Positions 1-8,285 are shown, numbered from the stretch's first letter. The stretch is DNA of 64,000 nucleotides from Candidatus Obscuribacterales bacterium (GCA_020050685.1 JAGVKG010000031.1:51203-115202); one strand, 5' to 3'. The notes: a model not told the origin generated them from the letters alone. Translations and numbers: made by a program.

Positions 1-1545
1 ATATCCGCCGCTCGCTTGCACGCGGCGATAACCTTGAGCAACTTCAAAGGCAGTATCGGGTTCTAGCTTGTTGGCATAAACGGAAAATGGATTGACCATA
101 ACCTTTTTGCCCTGAGCAGAAATTACATAAGCCTTTTGTTTCTGTGTATCAAAGGCAACTTGCTGTCCCGCGATTGTCGTTTGTGTAATCACTTCGCTGA
201 TGTTTTCAATCTTGCGCAACGATAAATTGTCCTTGCTCAAACAAAGTACAAAGCTACCGGCTCCGACCATGGATCTTATTGATCCGGTGAGTGCTGCAGT
301 TTTTAGCAAAGCCGGCTTGTCTGGTTTGGCAATGTCATAAAGTTTGAGATCGGCAGCGGCAAGCACGACGAGATCATTCCAGCAAGCAACCTGCGATGCG
401 GGCAAGTGAGGAATGTTGTAGGAGAAAATGTGTTGCCAACCTGTCTTGTTATCGAAGCTGACTACTTCAGCACCGCCGGCTCCTGGTGCAATGCAAGCAA
501 AGCGTTCTTTAGCGGCAAAACGTGGGCGGGTGCCGGCAGATTTGGTGGCAGCAGGAATAACCAATGGTGTTGCACAATCAAGCTCCATTGTCTTGGTGAT
601 TGTCAGCGGCACAAAAACCAATTCCGTTCCGCGTTGACCAAGCAAGGCTGAATAGTTTTTCTGTAGTACTATATCGTATACATCGGTTAAGCCGATAAGA
701 CGAGCGGTTTGTACCGCATGTGGCTGCGGTTCGAGTGAAACGAGGGTGGCTTGGCAGTCGGGTCCGTCTGGGGCTTTGCCGCCAACCACAACAAGATCTT
801 TAATGCGTGCTAAAGCAGTATATTCGCCGTCCAAAATAACTTTTTTGCGTAATTGTGGCGAGCTGGGATAAAAGAGGCTGATGTAATCAAGCTGTCCGGT
901 TTTGCCGGATTCCAAAACCACCAGGCTCTTGCTGGCCATGTCCATGCGCACGATAGTGGCATCCACGGTGAGAGCAGACAAGAATTGTGGTTGAACCAAG
1001 CGCGAACGTTTTGAACTGGTTGTAAAAAAGTTGATCAGGTTCTCGCCGTTCCGGCCTATGCCGCCAACTGCCACCATGTCCTGATAAGCACTAATGCAAG
1101 TTGGTTCGGAGAATTGTTCAAGCGGAATTTTGGCAAGCACAGACGGTTCGTCAAATGGCGCTAAGCTGATTGCCGTGAGCATTGGTTGAGTTTCGCCGAC
1201 TGCTGTTTCGACTACGGAAATAATGTAAGCACGATGGGTCAAAATAGCGGCATCAATAATTTTCTTGCCCAGACCGGTTAATTCACCGACAACTTTTGCG
1301 TCGCTGGCTCTTTTTAAATCGACAATCGCTAAATGACCAAACTCATCAGTTAAGCAAGTGTAGTTGCGGTCTGTTATGCCAACATGGTCCGGAACAATTG
1401 CCGGCGGCCAAGCTTGCCTTGATAGCAGGTGCGGCCCGGCCTTAACCGGCGCTGCCTTGCGGGACTTTGCCAATGCCGGCAGGGCAAGCTCGGGCAGGAA
1501 CGAAAAGCCAAGTGTGCTAAGGAGGAAGCGTCTGCGTGAGAGCAT
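1..1545 (-). CDS. Tat-exported beta-propeller-like protein, 5' part only
   Basis: An open frame on the minus strand starts at ATG 1545 and runs without a stop to the window edge, giving the first 515 residues. An AGAGG Shine-Dalgarno lies 8 bases before the ATG and overlaps the yggT stop, so the two genes are probably co-transcribed. The N-terminus is a signal peptide with a twin-arginine motif (S-R-R-R-F-L-L at residues 3-9), a hydrophobic stretch and an A-L-A type cleavage site near residue 26. The rest has repeating short beta-strand phrases, such as VDLKRA and LVVLESGKTG separated by about 45-60 residues, as in beta-propeller proteins of the LVIVD or quinoprotein-like kind. No catalytic signature was recognised. 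It probably folds in the cytoplasm and acts in the periplasm or at the surface. The export signal is fairly sure; the fold is an inference, and the C-terminus is missing. Confidence 0.75.
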   Translation of the reverse strand, partial: MLSRRRFLLSTLGFSFLPELALPALAKSRKAAPVKAGPHLLSRQAWPPAIVPDHVGITDRNYTCLTDEFGHLAIVDLKRASDAKVVGELTGLGKKIIDAAILTHRAYIISVVETAVGETQPMLTAISLAPFDEPSVLAKIPLEQFSEPTCISAYQDMVAVGGIGRNGENLINFFTTSSKRSRLVQPQFLSALTVDATIVRMDMASKSLVVLESGKTGQLDYISLFYPSSPQLRKKVILDGEYTALARIKDLVVVGGKAPDGPDCQATLVSLEPQPHAVQTARLIGLTDVYDIVLQKNYSALLGQRGTELVFVPLTITKTMELDCATPLVIPAATKSAGTRPRFAAKERFACIAPGAGGAEVVSFDNKTGWQHIFSYNIPHLPASQVACWNDLVVLAAADLKLYDIAKPDKPALLKTAALTGSIRSMVGAGSFVLCLSKDNLSLRKIENISEVITQTTIAGQQVAFDTQKQKAYVISAQGKKVMVNPFSVYANKLEPDTAFEVAQGYRRVQASGGY

Positions 1546-1556
1546 CTGCAGGACCT

Positions 1557-1814
1557 CTAGGGAAATACTTGTCTTGCAACACTGCCAACAAACTGAATTA
1601 CGAGAATGGCAATCATTGGTGAAAGGTCAATGCCAGAAATTGGCGGAATCAGACGGCGAAACGGTCCGACAATTGGTTGAACAACTTGGTCCAACCCTTT
1701 GAATGGTTGCTCGTACCAGCGAATATTTGGAAACCAGGAAAGTAGGCACCAAACAATTACCAGCATTGAGATAAGCTGTGTAAGGCTAAAAACTAGTCCG
1801 CCGATGTCTAACAC
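1557..1814 (-). CDS. yggT: YggT family integral membrane protein
   Basis: This 85-residue protein has the two hydrophobic segments typical of YggT/YCF19 proteins (about residues 5-27 and 63-80). Between them is the hallmark loop: W-F-P-N, then D-Q-V-V-Q-P-I-V-G-P-F-R-R-L-I-P-P, then a D-L-S-P-M motif before the second helix. Length and layout match the family, which sits in the cytoplasmic membrane and has been linked to cell division, plastid nucleoid distribution and osmotic-shock tolerance; the biochemical role is unknown. The start is GTG at 1814 with AGGT about 8 bases upstream. It lies 11 bases before the Tat-signal protein on the same strand and is divergent from thiL, with an 83-base shared upstream region. 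Confidence 0.93.
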   Translation of the reverse strand: MLDIGGLVFSLTQLISMLVIVWCLLSWFPNIRWYEQPFKGLDQVVQPIVGPFRRLIPPISGIDLSPMIAILVIQFVGSVARQVFP

Positions 1815-1819
1815 TTTTG

Positions 1820-1849
1820 TTTACCTGGACATTTGACCCTGAACATACT
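1820..1849 (+). promoter_or_regulatory. candidate sigma-70-type promoter for thiL
   Basis: In the 83-base gap between yggT and thiL the plus strand has TTTACC (1820-1825) and CATACT (1844-1849) with an 18-base spacer, 4/6 and 5/6 matches to the usual boxes. On the minus strand a TACAAT (1860-1865) could be the -10 of yggT, but it has no convincing -35. Found by eye only. Confidence 0.3.
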
Positions 1850-1897
1850 ACAAATGCTGATTGTAACATTTGGCACTCCATTTTCCCTCAAGGCAAT

Positions 1898-2863
1898 ATG
1901 AATTTACAAACGCGTGAGCATAAGCTTATTGAAGAGATTAAGCAGTGGACTGGGGACACGGGCATTGGTGACGACTGCGCGATTCTTCCCAATGGGCACT
2001 TGGTCACTTGCGATACTTTGGTTGAAGGTACACACTTTGTTACCGGACAAATTGATTTTGCTGATTTGGGTTGGAAATCGGTGGCTGTCAACTTGAGCGA
2101 TATTGCCGCAATGGCAGGCCGCCCGCGGCAGCTTGTTGTCAGTTTGACAATGCCCAAGATGCTTCCGCATTTGGATTTTCAAAAGCTCTATCAAGCGATG
2201 ATTGATTGTGCGCGTGCTTACCGCTGCCAAATTATTGGTGGAGATCTCACCGCCGGTCCACAACTTGTCATTACCATTACTTGTTTGGGAGACGTGCACG
2301 AGCAAGGTTGCTTGAAGCGCACGAGTGCAAAACCGGGCCATGTGGTTGTAGTGACTGGCGATTTTGGTGCAAGCGCTGCCGGACTTTGGCTTTTGCAAGC
2401 TGGCGAGTCAAATTGTGGAAAGTATTCCTACTTACTGGAAAGACATTGCCGTCCAAGGCCGCGGCTTGCCGACGCGTGGTCGCTTGTCAGCAAGACTGGA
2501 TCTGCAAAGGCTGCATTAATGGATGCAAGTGATGGTTTGGCTGACGCGCTTGTACAAATTTCTCGCGGCAGCGGTGTGGGAATGGAAATTGATTTGGATC
2601 GTCTGCCAATTCACAGCCAAACAAAAGAGGTTGCCAAACCGGCTCAAGTTGATCCGCTTGATTGGGCTTTATATGGTGGCGAGGATTATGAATTGGTGGG
2701 CACTGTTGACCCAGCGATTTGGAATGAATTCTCAAAAGCGCCGGAGACTGAGAATTTATTTTGGGCAATTGGCACCGTGACAGAAAAATCCGGTGTGAGC
2801 GCAAAAGGTGCTGGCAAAGCGAAAATGGAACTGGACTTATTGCAGAGCTTCCAGCATTTTTAA
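1898..2863 (+). CDS. thiL: thiamine-monophosphate kinase
   Basis: ThiL phosphorylates thiamine monophosphate with ATP to make thiamine diphosphate, the last step of thiamine cofactor synthesis, in the cytosol. The 321-residue product has the family motifs in order: G-I-G-D-D near residue 22, D-T-L-V-E-G-T-H-F, the stretch around V-N-L-S-D-I-A-A-M, G-G-D-L-T, the V-T-G-D-F-G-A-S-A-A-G-L phosphate-binding region, D-A-S-D-G-L-A-D-A, and Y-G-G-E-D-Y-E-L near the C-terminus. The frame is open upstream to a TTG at 1817, but homologues begin near E-H-K-L-I, and ATG 1898 has an AAGG Shine-Dalgarno 5-6 bases upstream, so I start there. It leads a same-strand run (thiL, folD, two small membrane genes, cinA). 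Confidence 0.97.
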   Translation: MNLQTREHKLIEEIKQWTGDTGIGDDCAILPNGHLVTCDTLVEGTHFVTGQIDFADLGWKSVAVNLSDIAAMAGRPRQLVVSLTMPKMLPHLDFQKLYQAMIDCARAYRCQIIGGDLTAGPQLVITITCLGDVHEQGCLKRTSAKPGHVVVVTGDFGASAAGLWLLQAGESNCGKYSYLLERHCRPRPRLADAWSLVSKTGSAKAALMDASDGLADALVQISRGSGVGMEIDLDRLPIHSQTKEVAKPAQVDPLDWALYGGEDYELVGTVDPAIWNEFSKAPETENLFWAIGTVTEKSGVSAKGAGKAKMELDLLQSFQHF

Positions 2864-2893
2864 TTCTTCTTTTGCCTCTCACAAAGCCAGTGC

Positions 2894-2906
2894 GACAAAC
2901 TTTGTC
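2894..2906. other. 13-base perfect palindrome between thiL and folD
   Basis: GACAAA, one central C, then TTTGTC, inside the 102-base thiL-folD gap. It could be a small operator or just the base of a weak hairpin. No T-tract follows, so it is not an obvious terminator. The rest of the gap holds the folD ribosome binding site. Confidence 0.3.
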
Positions 2907-2965
2907 ATAGAGGCTTGTATGCTGCTTGCACATACGCTACGCTTTTCTTAAGCGGAGGTATCGTC

Positions 2966-3853
2966 GTGCCGAACCAACAAACTGCACAACTGCTTGATGG
3001 CAAGTCGTGTGCGAATTCTTGTCGTGAAGAGTTAAAAATTAAAATCGATGAAGTGCGCAAACGTGGTTTTCGCGCTCCGGGTTTAGCCGTTGTTTTGATT
3101 GGAGACAATCCTGCTAGCCAGGTATATGTGAAGAACAAAGTTGCTGCTTGTAAAAAGGCGGGCATCGAAAGTTATTTGCATCAATTTCCTAAAGATGCCA
3201 CGGAGGCTCAGGTATTGAATGCAATTGAAGAATTGAATGATAGCGATGAAGTGGATGGCATTTTGGTGCAGCTGCCATTGCCTGGGCATCTTCCGACTGA
3301 CAAAATTTTGCATGCTGTGCGTCCGGATAAAGACGTAGATGGTTTGCATCCGTACAATCTTGGATTGTTGATGGCTGGTAAGCCGGGACTTCGGCCGTGT
3401 ACACCGCAAGGCGTGATGGTTTTGCTGGAACGTTATAACATACCGTTGGCTGGCGCGAATGCCGTCGTGATTGGCCGCTCGAATCTTGTGGGCAAACCGG
3501 TGGCATTAATGCTGCAAGAACAAAATGCCACCGTGACAATGTGCCATTCGAAAAGTAAGAATTTGGAAGCGATTACAAGAGCCGCGGACATACTTGTAGT
3601 GGCTGCGGGCAGAGAATGTATGGTCAAAGGATCGTGGGTGAAGCCCGGAGCGGTTGTGGTTGATGTGGGTATCAATCGCAGAGTGGCGGCAAGCGGCGAG
3701 TTCGAATTAGTGGGCGATGTGGATTTTCAAGAGGTTGTGCAAGTTGCCTCACTCGTCACGCCGGTTCCCGGTGGTGTCGGTCCGATGACTGTGGCGATGC
3801 TCTTGAGCAATACATTTTTAGCTTACCAAGAGCATATACTGCCAAAAGGTTGA
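2966..3853 (+). CDS. folD: bifunctional methylenetetrahydrofolate dehydrogenase / methenyltetrahydrofolate cyclohydrolase
   Basis: FolD interconverts 5,10-methylene-, 5,10-methenyl- and 10-formyl-tetrahydrofolate with NADP, feeding purine and formyl-methionine synthesis in the cytosol. The 295-residue product has the usual length. Visible signatures are the catalytic S-Q-V-Y-V-K-N-K (Tyr54 and Lys58), D-G-I-L-V-Q-L-P-L-P, the K-D-V-D-G-L-H-P motif, P-C-T-P-Q-G, the nucleotide-binding G-R-S-N-L-V-G-K-P, A-D-I-L-V-V-A-A-G-R, V-D-V-G-I-N-R and the closing P-V-P-G-G-V-G-P-M-T. The frame extends upstream to TTG 2915, but GTG 2966 is preceded by GGAGG with 7-base spacing and gives the normal N-terminus. 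It is followed by a dispersed repeat, then a membrane protein gene. Confidence 0.98.
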   Translation: MPNQQTAQLLDGKSCANSCREELKIKIDEVRKRGFRAPGLAVVLIGDNPASQVYVKNKVAACKKAGIESYLHQFPKDATEAQVLNAIEELNDSDEVDGILVQLPLPGHLPTDKILHAVRPDKDVDGLHPYNLGLLMAGKPGLRPCTPQGVMVLLERYNIPLAGANAVVIGRSNLVGKPVALMLQEQNATVTMCHSKSKNLEAITRAADILVVAAGRECMVKGSWVKPGAVVVDVGINRRVAASGEFELVGDVDFQEVVQVASLVTPVPGGVGPMTVAMLLSNTFLAYQEHILPKG

Positions 3854-3865
3854 CATGAGCACGAA

Positions 3866-3951
3866 GATTCAGCGAAACGCAGCATTGCGAGGAGCAATCA
3901 GAAGCGAGCGTCAAAAAGAGCGGAGGAGCCGATAGGCGACGGAGCGATTAA
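3866..3951 (+). repeat. dispersed repeat, copy 1 (gene-upstream element)
   Basis: This 86-base stretch matches, by eye, the reverse complement of 13203-13288. Shared blocks are CAGCG, GAGGA, AGCG, then a near-identical core (GCGGAGGAGCCG, two variable bases, AGGCGACGGAGC) and TTAA. It ends directly at the GTG start of the next gene, and its final GGAG sits 7 bases before that GTG, so the repeat appears to supply the ribosome binding site. Confidence 0.6.
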
Positions 3952-4572
3952 GTGATACCCCAATCAGAAAATGTAACTAAGAAGAGATTGCCTACATGGG
4001 CAAAACTCGTCATCGGTTTAGTTTTGGCTGCGATGATCAGTACTTCTCTTTTGATCTTTGGCATGGCGGTCTTCTTTCAAAAGGTTGCCAAGGAAGCGCA
4101 AGATCCAAATGCACTCATCAATTGTGCAAGAGAGATCGCCAACATCGAAACTCCCCTGCCGCCAGGCTATAAGTTTTCAATGGGTTTCGGCATGTTTGGT
4201 ATCAACACCATAACTGTTGATCATCAGCCGGACAACCAAATGATTATTCTCATCAGTTATCCGAGCAAAGGCGATGAGAATGCCCAGGTTTTAGTAGACA
4301 AGCTTTACGATAGCGGTTTGAACACGCCACAAGCCTCGGCACGTTTTCAGGAAGTAAAAGAAAAGGCGCAAACGACAGTCGGTGGCGAAAATATGCCTTA
4401 CATAGTTGGCGTAATGGAAGACAAGAGCGGTACGAAATTTGAGGGGCTTGTAGGCTGTATTTGTAGCAAGAAAGCCCAGAAGAGTATTCTCGTTTACGGA
4501 ATGCAGCCGCCCGGAGCGCCTTACAACAAGGATGTTACGATGGGTTTTCTCAAAACCATAAAAGGCTTTTGA
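3952..4572 (+). CDS. hypothetical membrane-anchored protein
   Basis: Unrecognised 206-residue protein. After a basic N-terminus there is one strong transmembrane segment (about residues 18-42), then a soluble domain of about 160 residues that is probably outside the cytoplasmic membrane. The domain contains I-E-T-P-L-P-P-G-Y, a common opening phrase of a small beta-rich domain family seen with single-helix anchors, and a cysteine pair in G-C-I-C. The start is GTG with GGAG 7 bases upstream, supplied by the dispersed repeat. The next gene, another small single-helix membrane protein, follows after 43 bases, so they may be co-expressed. No function is assigned. Confidence 0.75.
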   Translation: MIPQSENVTKKRLPTWAKLVIGLVLAAMISTSLLIFGMAVFFQKVAKEAQDPNALINCAREIANIETPLPPGYKFSMGFGMFGINTITVDHQPDNQMIILISYPSKGDENAQVLVDKLYDSGLNTPQASARFQEVKEKAQTTVGGENMPYIVGVMEDKSGTKFEGLVGCICSKKAQKSILVYGMQPPGAPYNKDVTMGFLKTIKGF

Positions 4573-4615
4573 TTGGTAGAATTATTGATGCTTGATTGGT
4601 CGCAGGAGAATTGAA

Positions 4616-4828
4616 ATGTCAGAAGAAGCGCACTCGGATCCCAGCAGACGCTGGCTAACTTTCTTCTTTATTTGCTTTGTTATCGTACAGGCAATAGGCG
4701 CTTTCGCCATCTTTACTTATAACGTCAATGCTCCAGAGCCGGAGCCGGGTAAGGGCGGGCATGGTGGCATGATATTGCCGGTTGATGGTGAGTACGCACC
4801 ACATGCCAGAGTTTGGCCAGTAGCGTAA
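4616..4828 (+). CDS. small single-helix membrane protein
   Basis: This 70-residue protein has a short charged N-terminus, one transmembrane helix (about residues 13-34), then a Pro/Gly/His-rich tail (PEPEPGKGGHGG) predicted outside. It was not recognised. An earlier in-frame TTG exists at 4592, but ATG 4616 has a clear AGGAG with 7-base spacing. The stop is 3 bases before the cinA start, so translation of the two is likely coupled. Confidence 0.7.
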   Translation: MSEEAHSDPSRRWLTFFFICFVIVQAIGAFAIFTYNVNAPEPEPGKGGHGGMILPVDGEYAPHARVWPVA

Positions 4829-4831
4829 GCG

Positions 4832-6121
4832 GTGGCAACGGCCGAAATTATTTGCATTGGCACCGAGATTTTGCTCGGGCAAATCCTCAACACGAATTCG
4901 CAATACTTGTCGCAAGAGTTGGCAGCGTTAGGCATAGACTGCCGCTGGCATTCTGTCGTTGGTGATTGCCGCAAGGATATCGAAGAGGCTTTTCGCCAAG
5001 CGCTCAATCGTGTCGATCTGATTGTTACGACTGGTGGCTTGGGTCCGACTTATGATGATCTGACAATCGAATCGTGGGGAAAGTTCTTCGGTCGGGAAAT
5101 GGTGTTCGATCAACCGACGATGGATCTAATCGAATCTTTGTTTGCCAAGCGAGGCATGTCTATGCCTGAGTCCAATCGTCGCCAGGCTTATCGACCGGAC
5201 GGGTCTGACATTTTACCTAATCCGGTCGGCACCGCCCCTGGTATCATCTGGAAATTGGATGAAAGTCTTTTGCGCGTGCGGCAAATCAATGATCCGGAAA
5301 AGGCGCGTTATGTGTTGACGTTCCCTGGCGTGCCGTCAGAAATGAAGGCAATGTGGGCGCAAACCGGCAGACCATATTTGGTCAAAACATTTGGTGATGG
5401 TGTGGTTTGGTCCTGCGAAGTGAAACACTATGGCATTGGTGAGTCGGCACTGGCTCAAATGCACTCGGAATTGTTTGAATTGAAAAATCCGATTGTTGCA
5501 CCGTACGCCGGCACCGGTGAGTGCCGTCTCTGCGTAACTGCCCGGGCGGAGAATGAAGATGCGGCACGCAAACTCGCTGAGCCCGTGATCGAAAAGATCA
5601 AGAGAAAGAGCGGCACGCTGTTTTATGGATATGATGGTGACACTTTAGAATCCGTTGTTGGAGATCTTTTGGTCAAGCGCGGATTGACGGTTGCTTTAGC
5701 CGAGTCCTGCACGGGCGGACTTGTAAGCAAGCGATTGACCGATATTTCTGGCAGCTCAAGATACGTCAAGCTGAATTTAGTCACTTATTCCAATGAAGCA
5801 AAAGCAAAAATGCTCGGTGTACACGAATTCATACTGAACACAAAAGGTGCTGTCAGTCTTGAATGTGCCCATGCAATGGCAACTGGTGCTGCTCGTGTTG
5901 CATCTGCCGATATTGGTATCGGTGTTACCGGAATCGCCGGCCCCGATGGCGGCACTGCAGAAAAACCAGTCGGTCTCGTGTACGTGGCATTGGTTGCCGG
6001 TCACTACCAAACCGACAAGACTCTAAACTTTTCCAAGGACATGTCCCGCGCTGAAATTCGCCACCGCACAGCTAACGAAGCATTGAACATGCTCCGCTTG
6101 TACTTGCTAGATAGACAATAA
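4832..6121 (+). CDS. cinA: CinA-family nicotinamide-nucleotide amidohydrolase
   Basis: The two-domain CinA removes the amide of nicotinamide mononucleotide (PncC activity, pyridine nucleotide salvage), with an N-terminal MoCF-like domain linked to ADP-ribose pyrophosphatase activity. The 429 residues fit the full-length family. The MoCF-like domain shows I-G-T-E-I-L-L-G-Q near the start and T-T-G-G-L-G-P-T-Y-D-D. The C-terminal PncC domain shows the catalytic L-A-E-S-C-T-G-G near residue 288 and G-V-T-G-I-A-G-P-D-G-G. The start is GTG, 3 bases after the preceding stop. It is the last gene of the plus-strand run and is convergent with the DoxX-like gene, only 12 bases apart. The competence association implied by the name is not supported by any neighbour. 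Confidence 0.96.
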   Translation: MATAEIICIGTEILLGQILNTNSQYLSQELAALGIDCRWHSVVGDCRKDIEEAFRQALNRVDLIVTTGGLGPTYDDLTIESWGKFFGREMVFDQPTMDLIESLFAKRGMSMPESNRRQAYRPDGSDILPNPVGTAPGIIWKLDESLLRVRQINDPEKARYVLTFPGVPSEMKAMWAQTGRPYLVKTFGDGVVWSCEVKHYGIGESALAQMHSELFELKNPIVAPYAGTGECRLCVTARAENEDAARKLAEPVIEKIKRKSGTLFYGYDGDTLESVVGDLLVKRGLTVALAESCTGGLVSKRLTDISGSSRYVKLNLVTYSNEAKAKMLGVHEFILNTKGAVSLECAHAMATGAARVASADIGIGVTGIAGPDGGTAEKPVGLVYVALVAGHYQTDKTLNFSKDMSRAEIRHRTANEALNMLRLYLLDRQ

Positions 6122-6133
6122 GGTGCCTGGATT

Positions 6134-7450
6134 TCAAATCTGGAATGGGTGTTCTTGTATCCAGTGGAAGCCACGATTGAGTAGGAGGAATTCCGGTGTG
6201 CTTTGATGATGCAAGATAGCATGGACTTGTTTGCCAGCATAAGTCCCATCCAGAATTAAAGTCTTATCGTCTGGTTGTGTGAAGCTCAGCTTACCGACAA
6301 GTTCCGGTGGCGCACCAACTTCAGATTGGTCCATGCCCCGTAATTCAATCTTTTTTACTTTGCTGTCAATTTCTCCGTAATACAGATTGAGCTTGTTATC
6401 TGCTGTTAACACGGAAACCCCTTCTGATTCTTCAAAAACAAGGCGCTGCCATTTTAAACTATCGGGGATTGTTTGCTGTCCTGCGGATGAGAACTGATTT
6501 ACACCCCAAATTCCATATAGTGAGTGTGACGAAGCAACCTTAACCTCTGTTCCTTGACGAATCATGTAATTAATCGGGGTGACGATTAAGTAGATAGCTA
6601 CAAGAATTTGCACAAATAATATGATTTTATTGGGAATTGCATTTTTGAATAATGGTGCAGCGAAACGTGGCTCTACCGGTCGATTCAACACAAAGAAATT
6701 GAAGAAGCGTTTCAGATCTGGTGCCAAGATAGCAAGACTCATCAAAAGCAAGTGCAAGGAAAAGAGCTTAACGGGTACGTCATAACACATGTTGAGCATG
6801 AACACATTTGTCAGTGTACAAGCAGCAATCACTGCTCCTAGTGTGCGCAAGGGCGGAAATAGAAGTAGAATTCCTGGGAGCACTTCGGCGAATCCTGCAA
6901 ATATACAATAGCTTCTGGACGCGCCTATGAATGTCCAAAGAAGAGCCATGGGAGAAGAGTTGCCGTAGGGCTCGAGAAGTGTGGTAACTGCTGGAACGGA
7001 GAACTGACCAAGTTTGGTTATGCCGTAAGTTAGTAGGGTGCCGGCTAACAGGAATGAAACAAACATCCTGAGCCATTCATAAAGTTGCGAATATTCTTTG
7101 CGATTTCGATCGAGAATTGTCCAGACACCTGTTGCGATACTTGCGAACATGAGCAAGCACAAAATTTGCACATAGTTATAAGTGGTATCACCACTGCCGT
7201 TGGTGAAAACGGTGATGTCTTTGTGGAGGCTGAGGATATGTTTGGCAACCCAGGGAACGAGCGAGTGCCAGATGAGATCGAGTTGTTTACCGACAAGCCT
7301 GTCGTAAGGCAGCCAAAAAAAAGTTGTGGCAGTCTTGTATAAGAGAAAATACGCAAAGACAAATCTAAAAGCAATCAGACCAGCAACTGGCCAATTCTTG
7401 CCAGCCGTAGTTGTTGCTGCGACCACTGGAGTTTTAAAGGTAACCGCCAT
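6134..7450 (-). CDS. DoxX-like multi-pass membrane protein
   Basis: The 438-residue protein has about seven to eight hydrophobic helices in the first 300 residues, then a soluble C-terminal domain of about 130 residues that is probably periplasmic. The helical part resembles the DoxX/SURF4-like and HTTM superfamily: G-I-T-K-L-G-Q followed by an E-P-Y-G loop, then an A-G-F-A-E-V-L-P-G-I-L-L-L-F helix pair. Proteins of this type are often tied to respiratory or thiol redox chemistry, but no substrate can be read here. ATG 7450 has an AAGGAG about 5 bases upstream. It overlaps no neighbour and converges on cinA. The domain call is moderate and the function unknown. Confidence 0.75.
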   Translation of the reverse strand: MAVTFKTPVVAATTTAGKNWPVAGLIAFRFVFAYFLLYKTATTFFWLPYDRLVGKQLDLIWHSLVPWVAKHILSLHKDITVFTNGSGDTTYNYVQILCLLMFASIATGVWTILDRNRKEYSQLYEWLRMFVSFLLAGTLLTYGITKLGQFSVPAVTTLLEPYGNSSPMALLWTFIGASRSYCIFAGFAEVLPGILLLFPPLRTLGAVIAACTLTNVFMLNMCYDVPVKLFSLHLLLMSLAILAPDLKRFFNFFVLNRPVEPRFAAPLFKNAIPNKIILFVQILVAIYLIVTPINYMIRQGTEVKVASSHSLYGIWGVNQFSSAGQQTIPDSLKWQRLVFEESEGVSVLTADNKLNLYYGEIDSKVKKIELRGMDQSEVGAPPELVGKLSFTQPDDKTLILDGTYAGKQVHAILHHQSTPEFLLLNRGFHWIQEHPFQI

Positions 7451-7625
7451 ACAATCTCCTTTGAATTAGTGATTAGAGTATCGCGTGTAGGCTGTTTTAT
7501 AATTTGCAATTTCTCAAAAACTCTTGTTTCTGAGACGCCAGCGTGCCCTTTATCTTTTTCTAAGGGCACAGGCGATATCATGCTTCACAACACATGTCAT
7601 GATCGAAATTTCAAAAGGGGCCGAG
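7451..7625. other. gene-free stretch with two inverted repeats
   Basis: I see no gene here. There are two hairpin-capable inverted repeats: 7512-7535 (10-base arms with one mismatch, loop TCTT) and 7543-7569 (perfect 8-base arms GTGCCCTT/AAGGGCAC, 11-base loop). Neither is followed by a clear T-tract on either strand. They may mark the end of the upstream minus-strand unit or be part of the junction of the neighbouring insertion. Confidence 0.5.
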
Positions 7626-7720
7626 CTATGAGTTGTGAAGCTCGATGGTGGTTTCGCCATAGCCAACGAAGCGATATCTTTTGTTAATTGCTTCTTGGTA
7701 GGCGCTTATGGCTTTATGGT
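7626..7720 (-). pseudogene. queA 3'-end remnant
   Basis: Read on the minus strand, this gives a stop-bounded peptide containing A-Y-Q-E-A-I-N-K-R-Y-R-F-V-G-Y-G-E-T-T-I. It lines up with the C-terminus of the intact QueA (A-Y-K-E-A-I-D-K-R-Y-R-F-F-S-Y-G-D-A-M-L). The DNA also matches 8397-8463, about 47 of 65 bases by eye. There is no start codon and no upstream QueA sequence, because the frame is closed just before by a stop inside the DUF5615 gene. So it is a fragment left by duplication or insertion, not a gene. It resembles a TPR helix only superficially. Confidence 0.65.
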
Positions 7721-7722
7721 AA

Positions 7723-8052
7723 TCACCGGATTTCTACAACTTTTGCGCCTGAATTAATTGCCTCCAGAAGATCCGGAAGAATATTGTTAAAGGTGGCAAC
7801 AAGAGCAGCATTACGGCAATTGCCCAGTCGCACCCATACGAAGACAGGACCGCTCGGATCTTTTCCAGACAAGTGGAGAAAGTCTTCGTCTTTGCTCACG
7901 ATCACACAATTGTGAGTTTTCGCGTAATTCCAAATCTCTTCGTCGCTGGCACGTTCGAGTCCGCAATTCGAAACGTGGATCGCATTCAATCCATGCGTTT
8001 GAAGATGCCCGACCAAAGCGAGAGGAAGTTGATTATCGATGAGATAGATCAT
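7723..8052 (-). CDS. DUF5615 PIN-like protein (putative toxin)
   Basis: This 109-residue protein opens with I-Y-L-I-D-N-Q-L-P, the acidic first motif of DUF5615/Mut7-C-like PIN-fold proteins. It continues with H-V-S-N-C-G-L-E-R-A-S-D-E-E-I-W-N-Y-A, then V-I-V-S-K-D-E-D-F-L-H-L, which carries the acidic residues expected in a PIN nuclease-like site, and a V-W-V-R-L-G-N-C strand. Length and motif order are full for the family. The start overlaps the DUF433 stop by four bases (ATGA), the usual arrangement for this pair, in which DUF433 is the antitoxin-like partner. RNase activity is a family-based expectation. The pair lies between the intact queA and a broken queA 3' end, which suggests acquisition. 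Confidence 0.9.
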   Translation of the reverse strand: MIYLIDNQLPLALVGHLQTHGLNAIHVSNCGLERASDEEIWNYAKTHNCVIVSKDEDFLHLSGKDPSGPVFVWVRLGNCRNAALVATFNNILPDLLEAINSGAKVVEIR

Positions 8053-8285
8053 GCGGATTGCAGGACGGTATGATCTGTTTGCCTAGCAGCATATTCAAGG
8101 CATGCAAGGATATCTTCTTGTTCAAGTGATGGATAATCACGTAGGATTTCGGCGTGATCGGCACCCGAGCTCAATAGTTGCAGGACATCCACTACGCGCA
8201 TGCGCGTTCCGCGCACGCACGGTCGGCCACCGCATTTGCCAGGCTCTACGGTAATCCGCTTCAGTAAATCAGCCTTGTCATTCAT
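8049..8285 (-). CDS. DUF433 antitoxin-like protein
   Basis: The 78-residue product shows the DUF433 signature: R-I-T-V-E-P-G-K-C-G-G-R-P-C-V-R-G-T-R, then V-V-D-V-L-Q-L-L-S-S-G and the closing helices around I-L-R-D-Y-P-S-L. The family has a helix-turn-helix-like fold and is commonly paired with DUF5615 PIN-like proteins as a VapB-type antitoxin that may also repress its own operon. A GTG at 8294 is in frame, but ATG 8285 has AAGGTGAG a few bases upstream and gives the usual N-terminus. It is the first gene of the pair, and its stop overlaps the toxin start. Confidence 0.9.
   Translation of the reverse strand: MNDKADLLKRITVEPGKCGGRPCVRGTRMRVVDVLQLLSSGADHAEILRDYPSLEQEDILACLEYAARQTDHTVLQSA

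Noticed and set aside
406..651. Plus-strand frame of 81 codons
   Set aside because: It lies opposite the continuous minus-strand frame of the Tat-signal protein, with no motif or ribosome site.
1817..1897. 27-residue N-terminal extension of thiL from TTG 1817
   Set aside because: It has no ribosome site and no similarity to ThiL N-termini, and it overlaps the likely promoter; ATG 1898 has AAGG at proper distance.
2915..2965. N-terminal extension of folD from TTG 2915
   Set aside because: GTG 2966 follows a strong GGAGG site and gives the normal FolD N-terminus.
7626..7720. TPR-repeat fragment
   Set aside because: A G-D-Y-x-x-A-I-x-A-Y-Q-E-A-I pattern looks TPR-like, but the following K-R-Y-R-F-x-x-Y-G and the DNA match to the queA 3' end fit QueA better.
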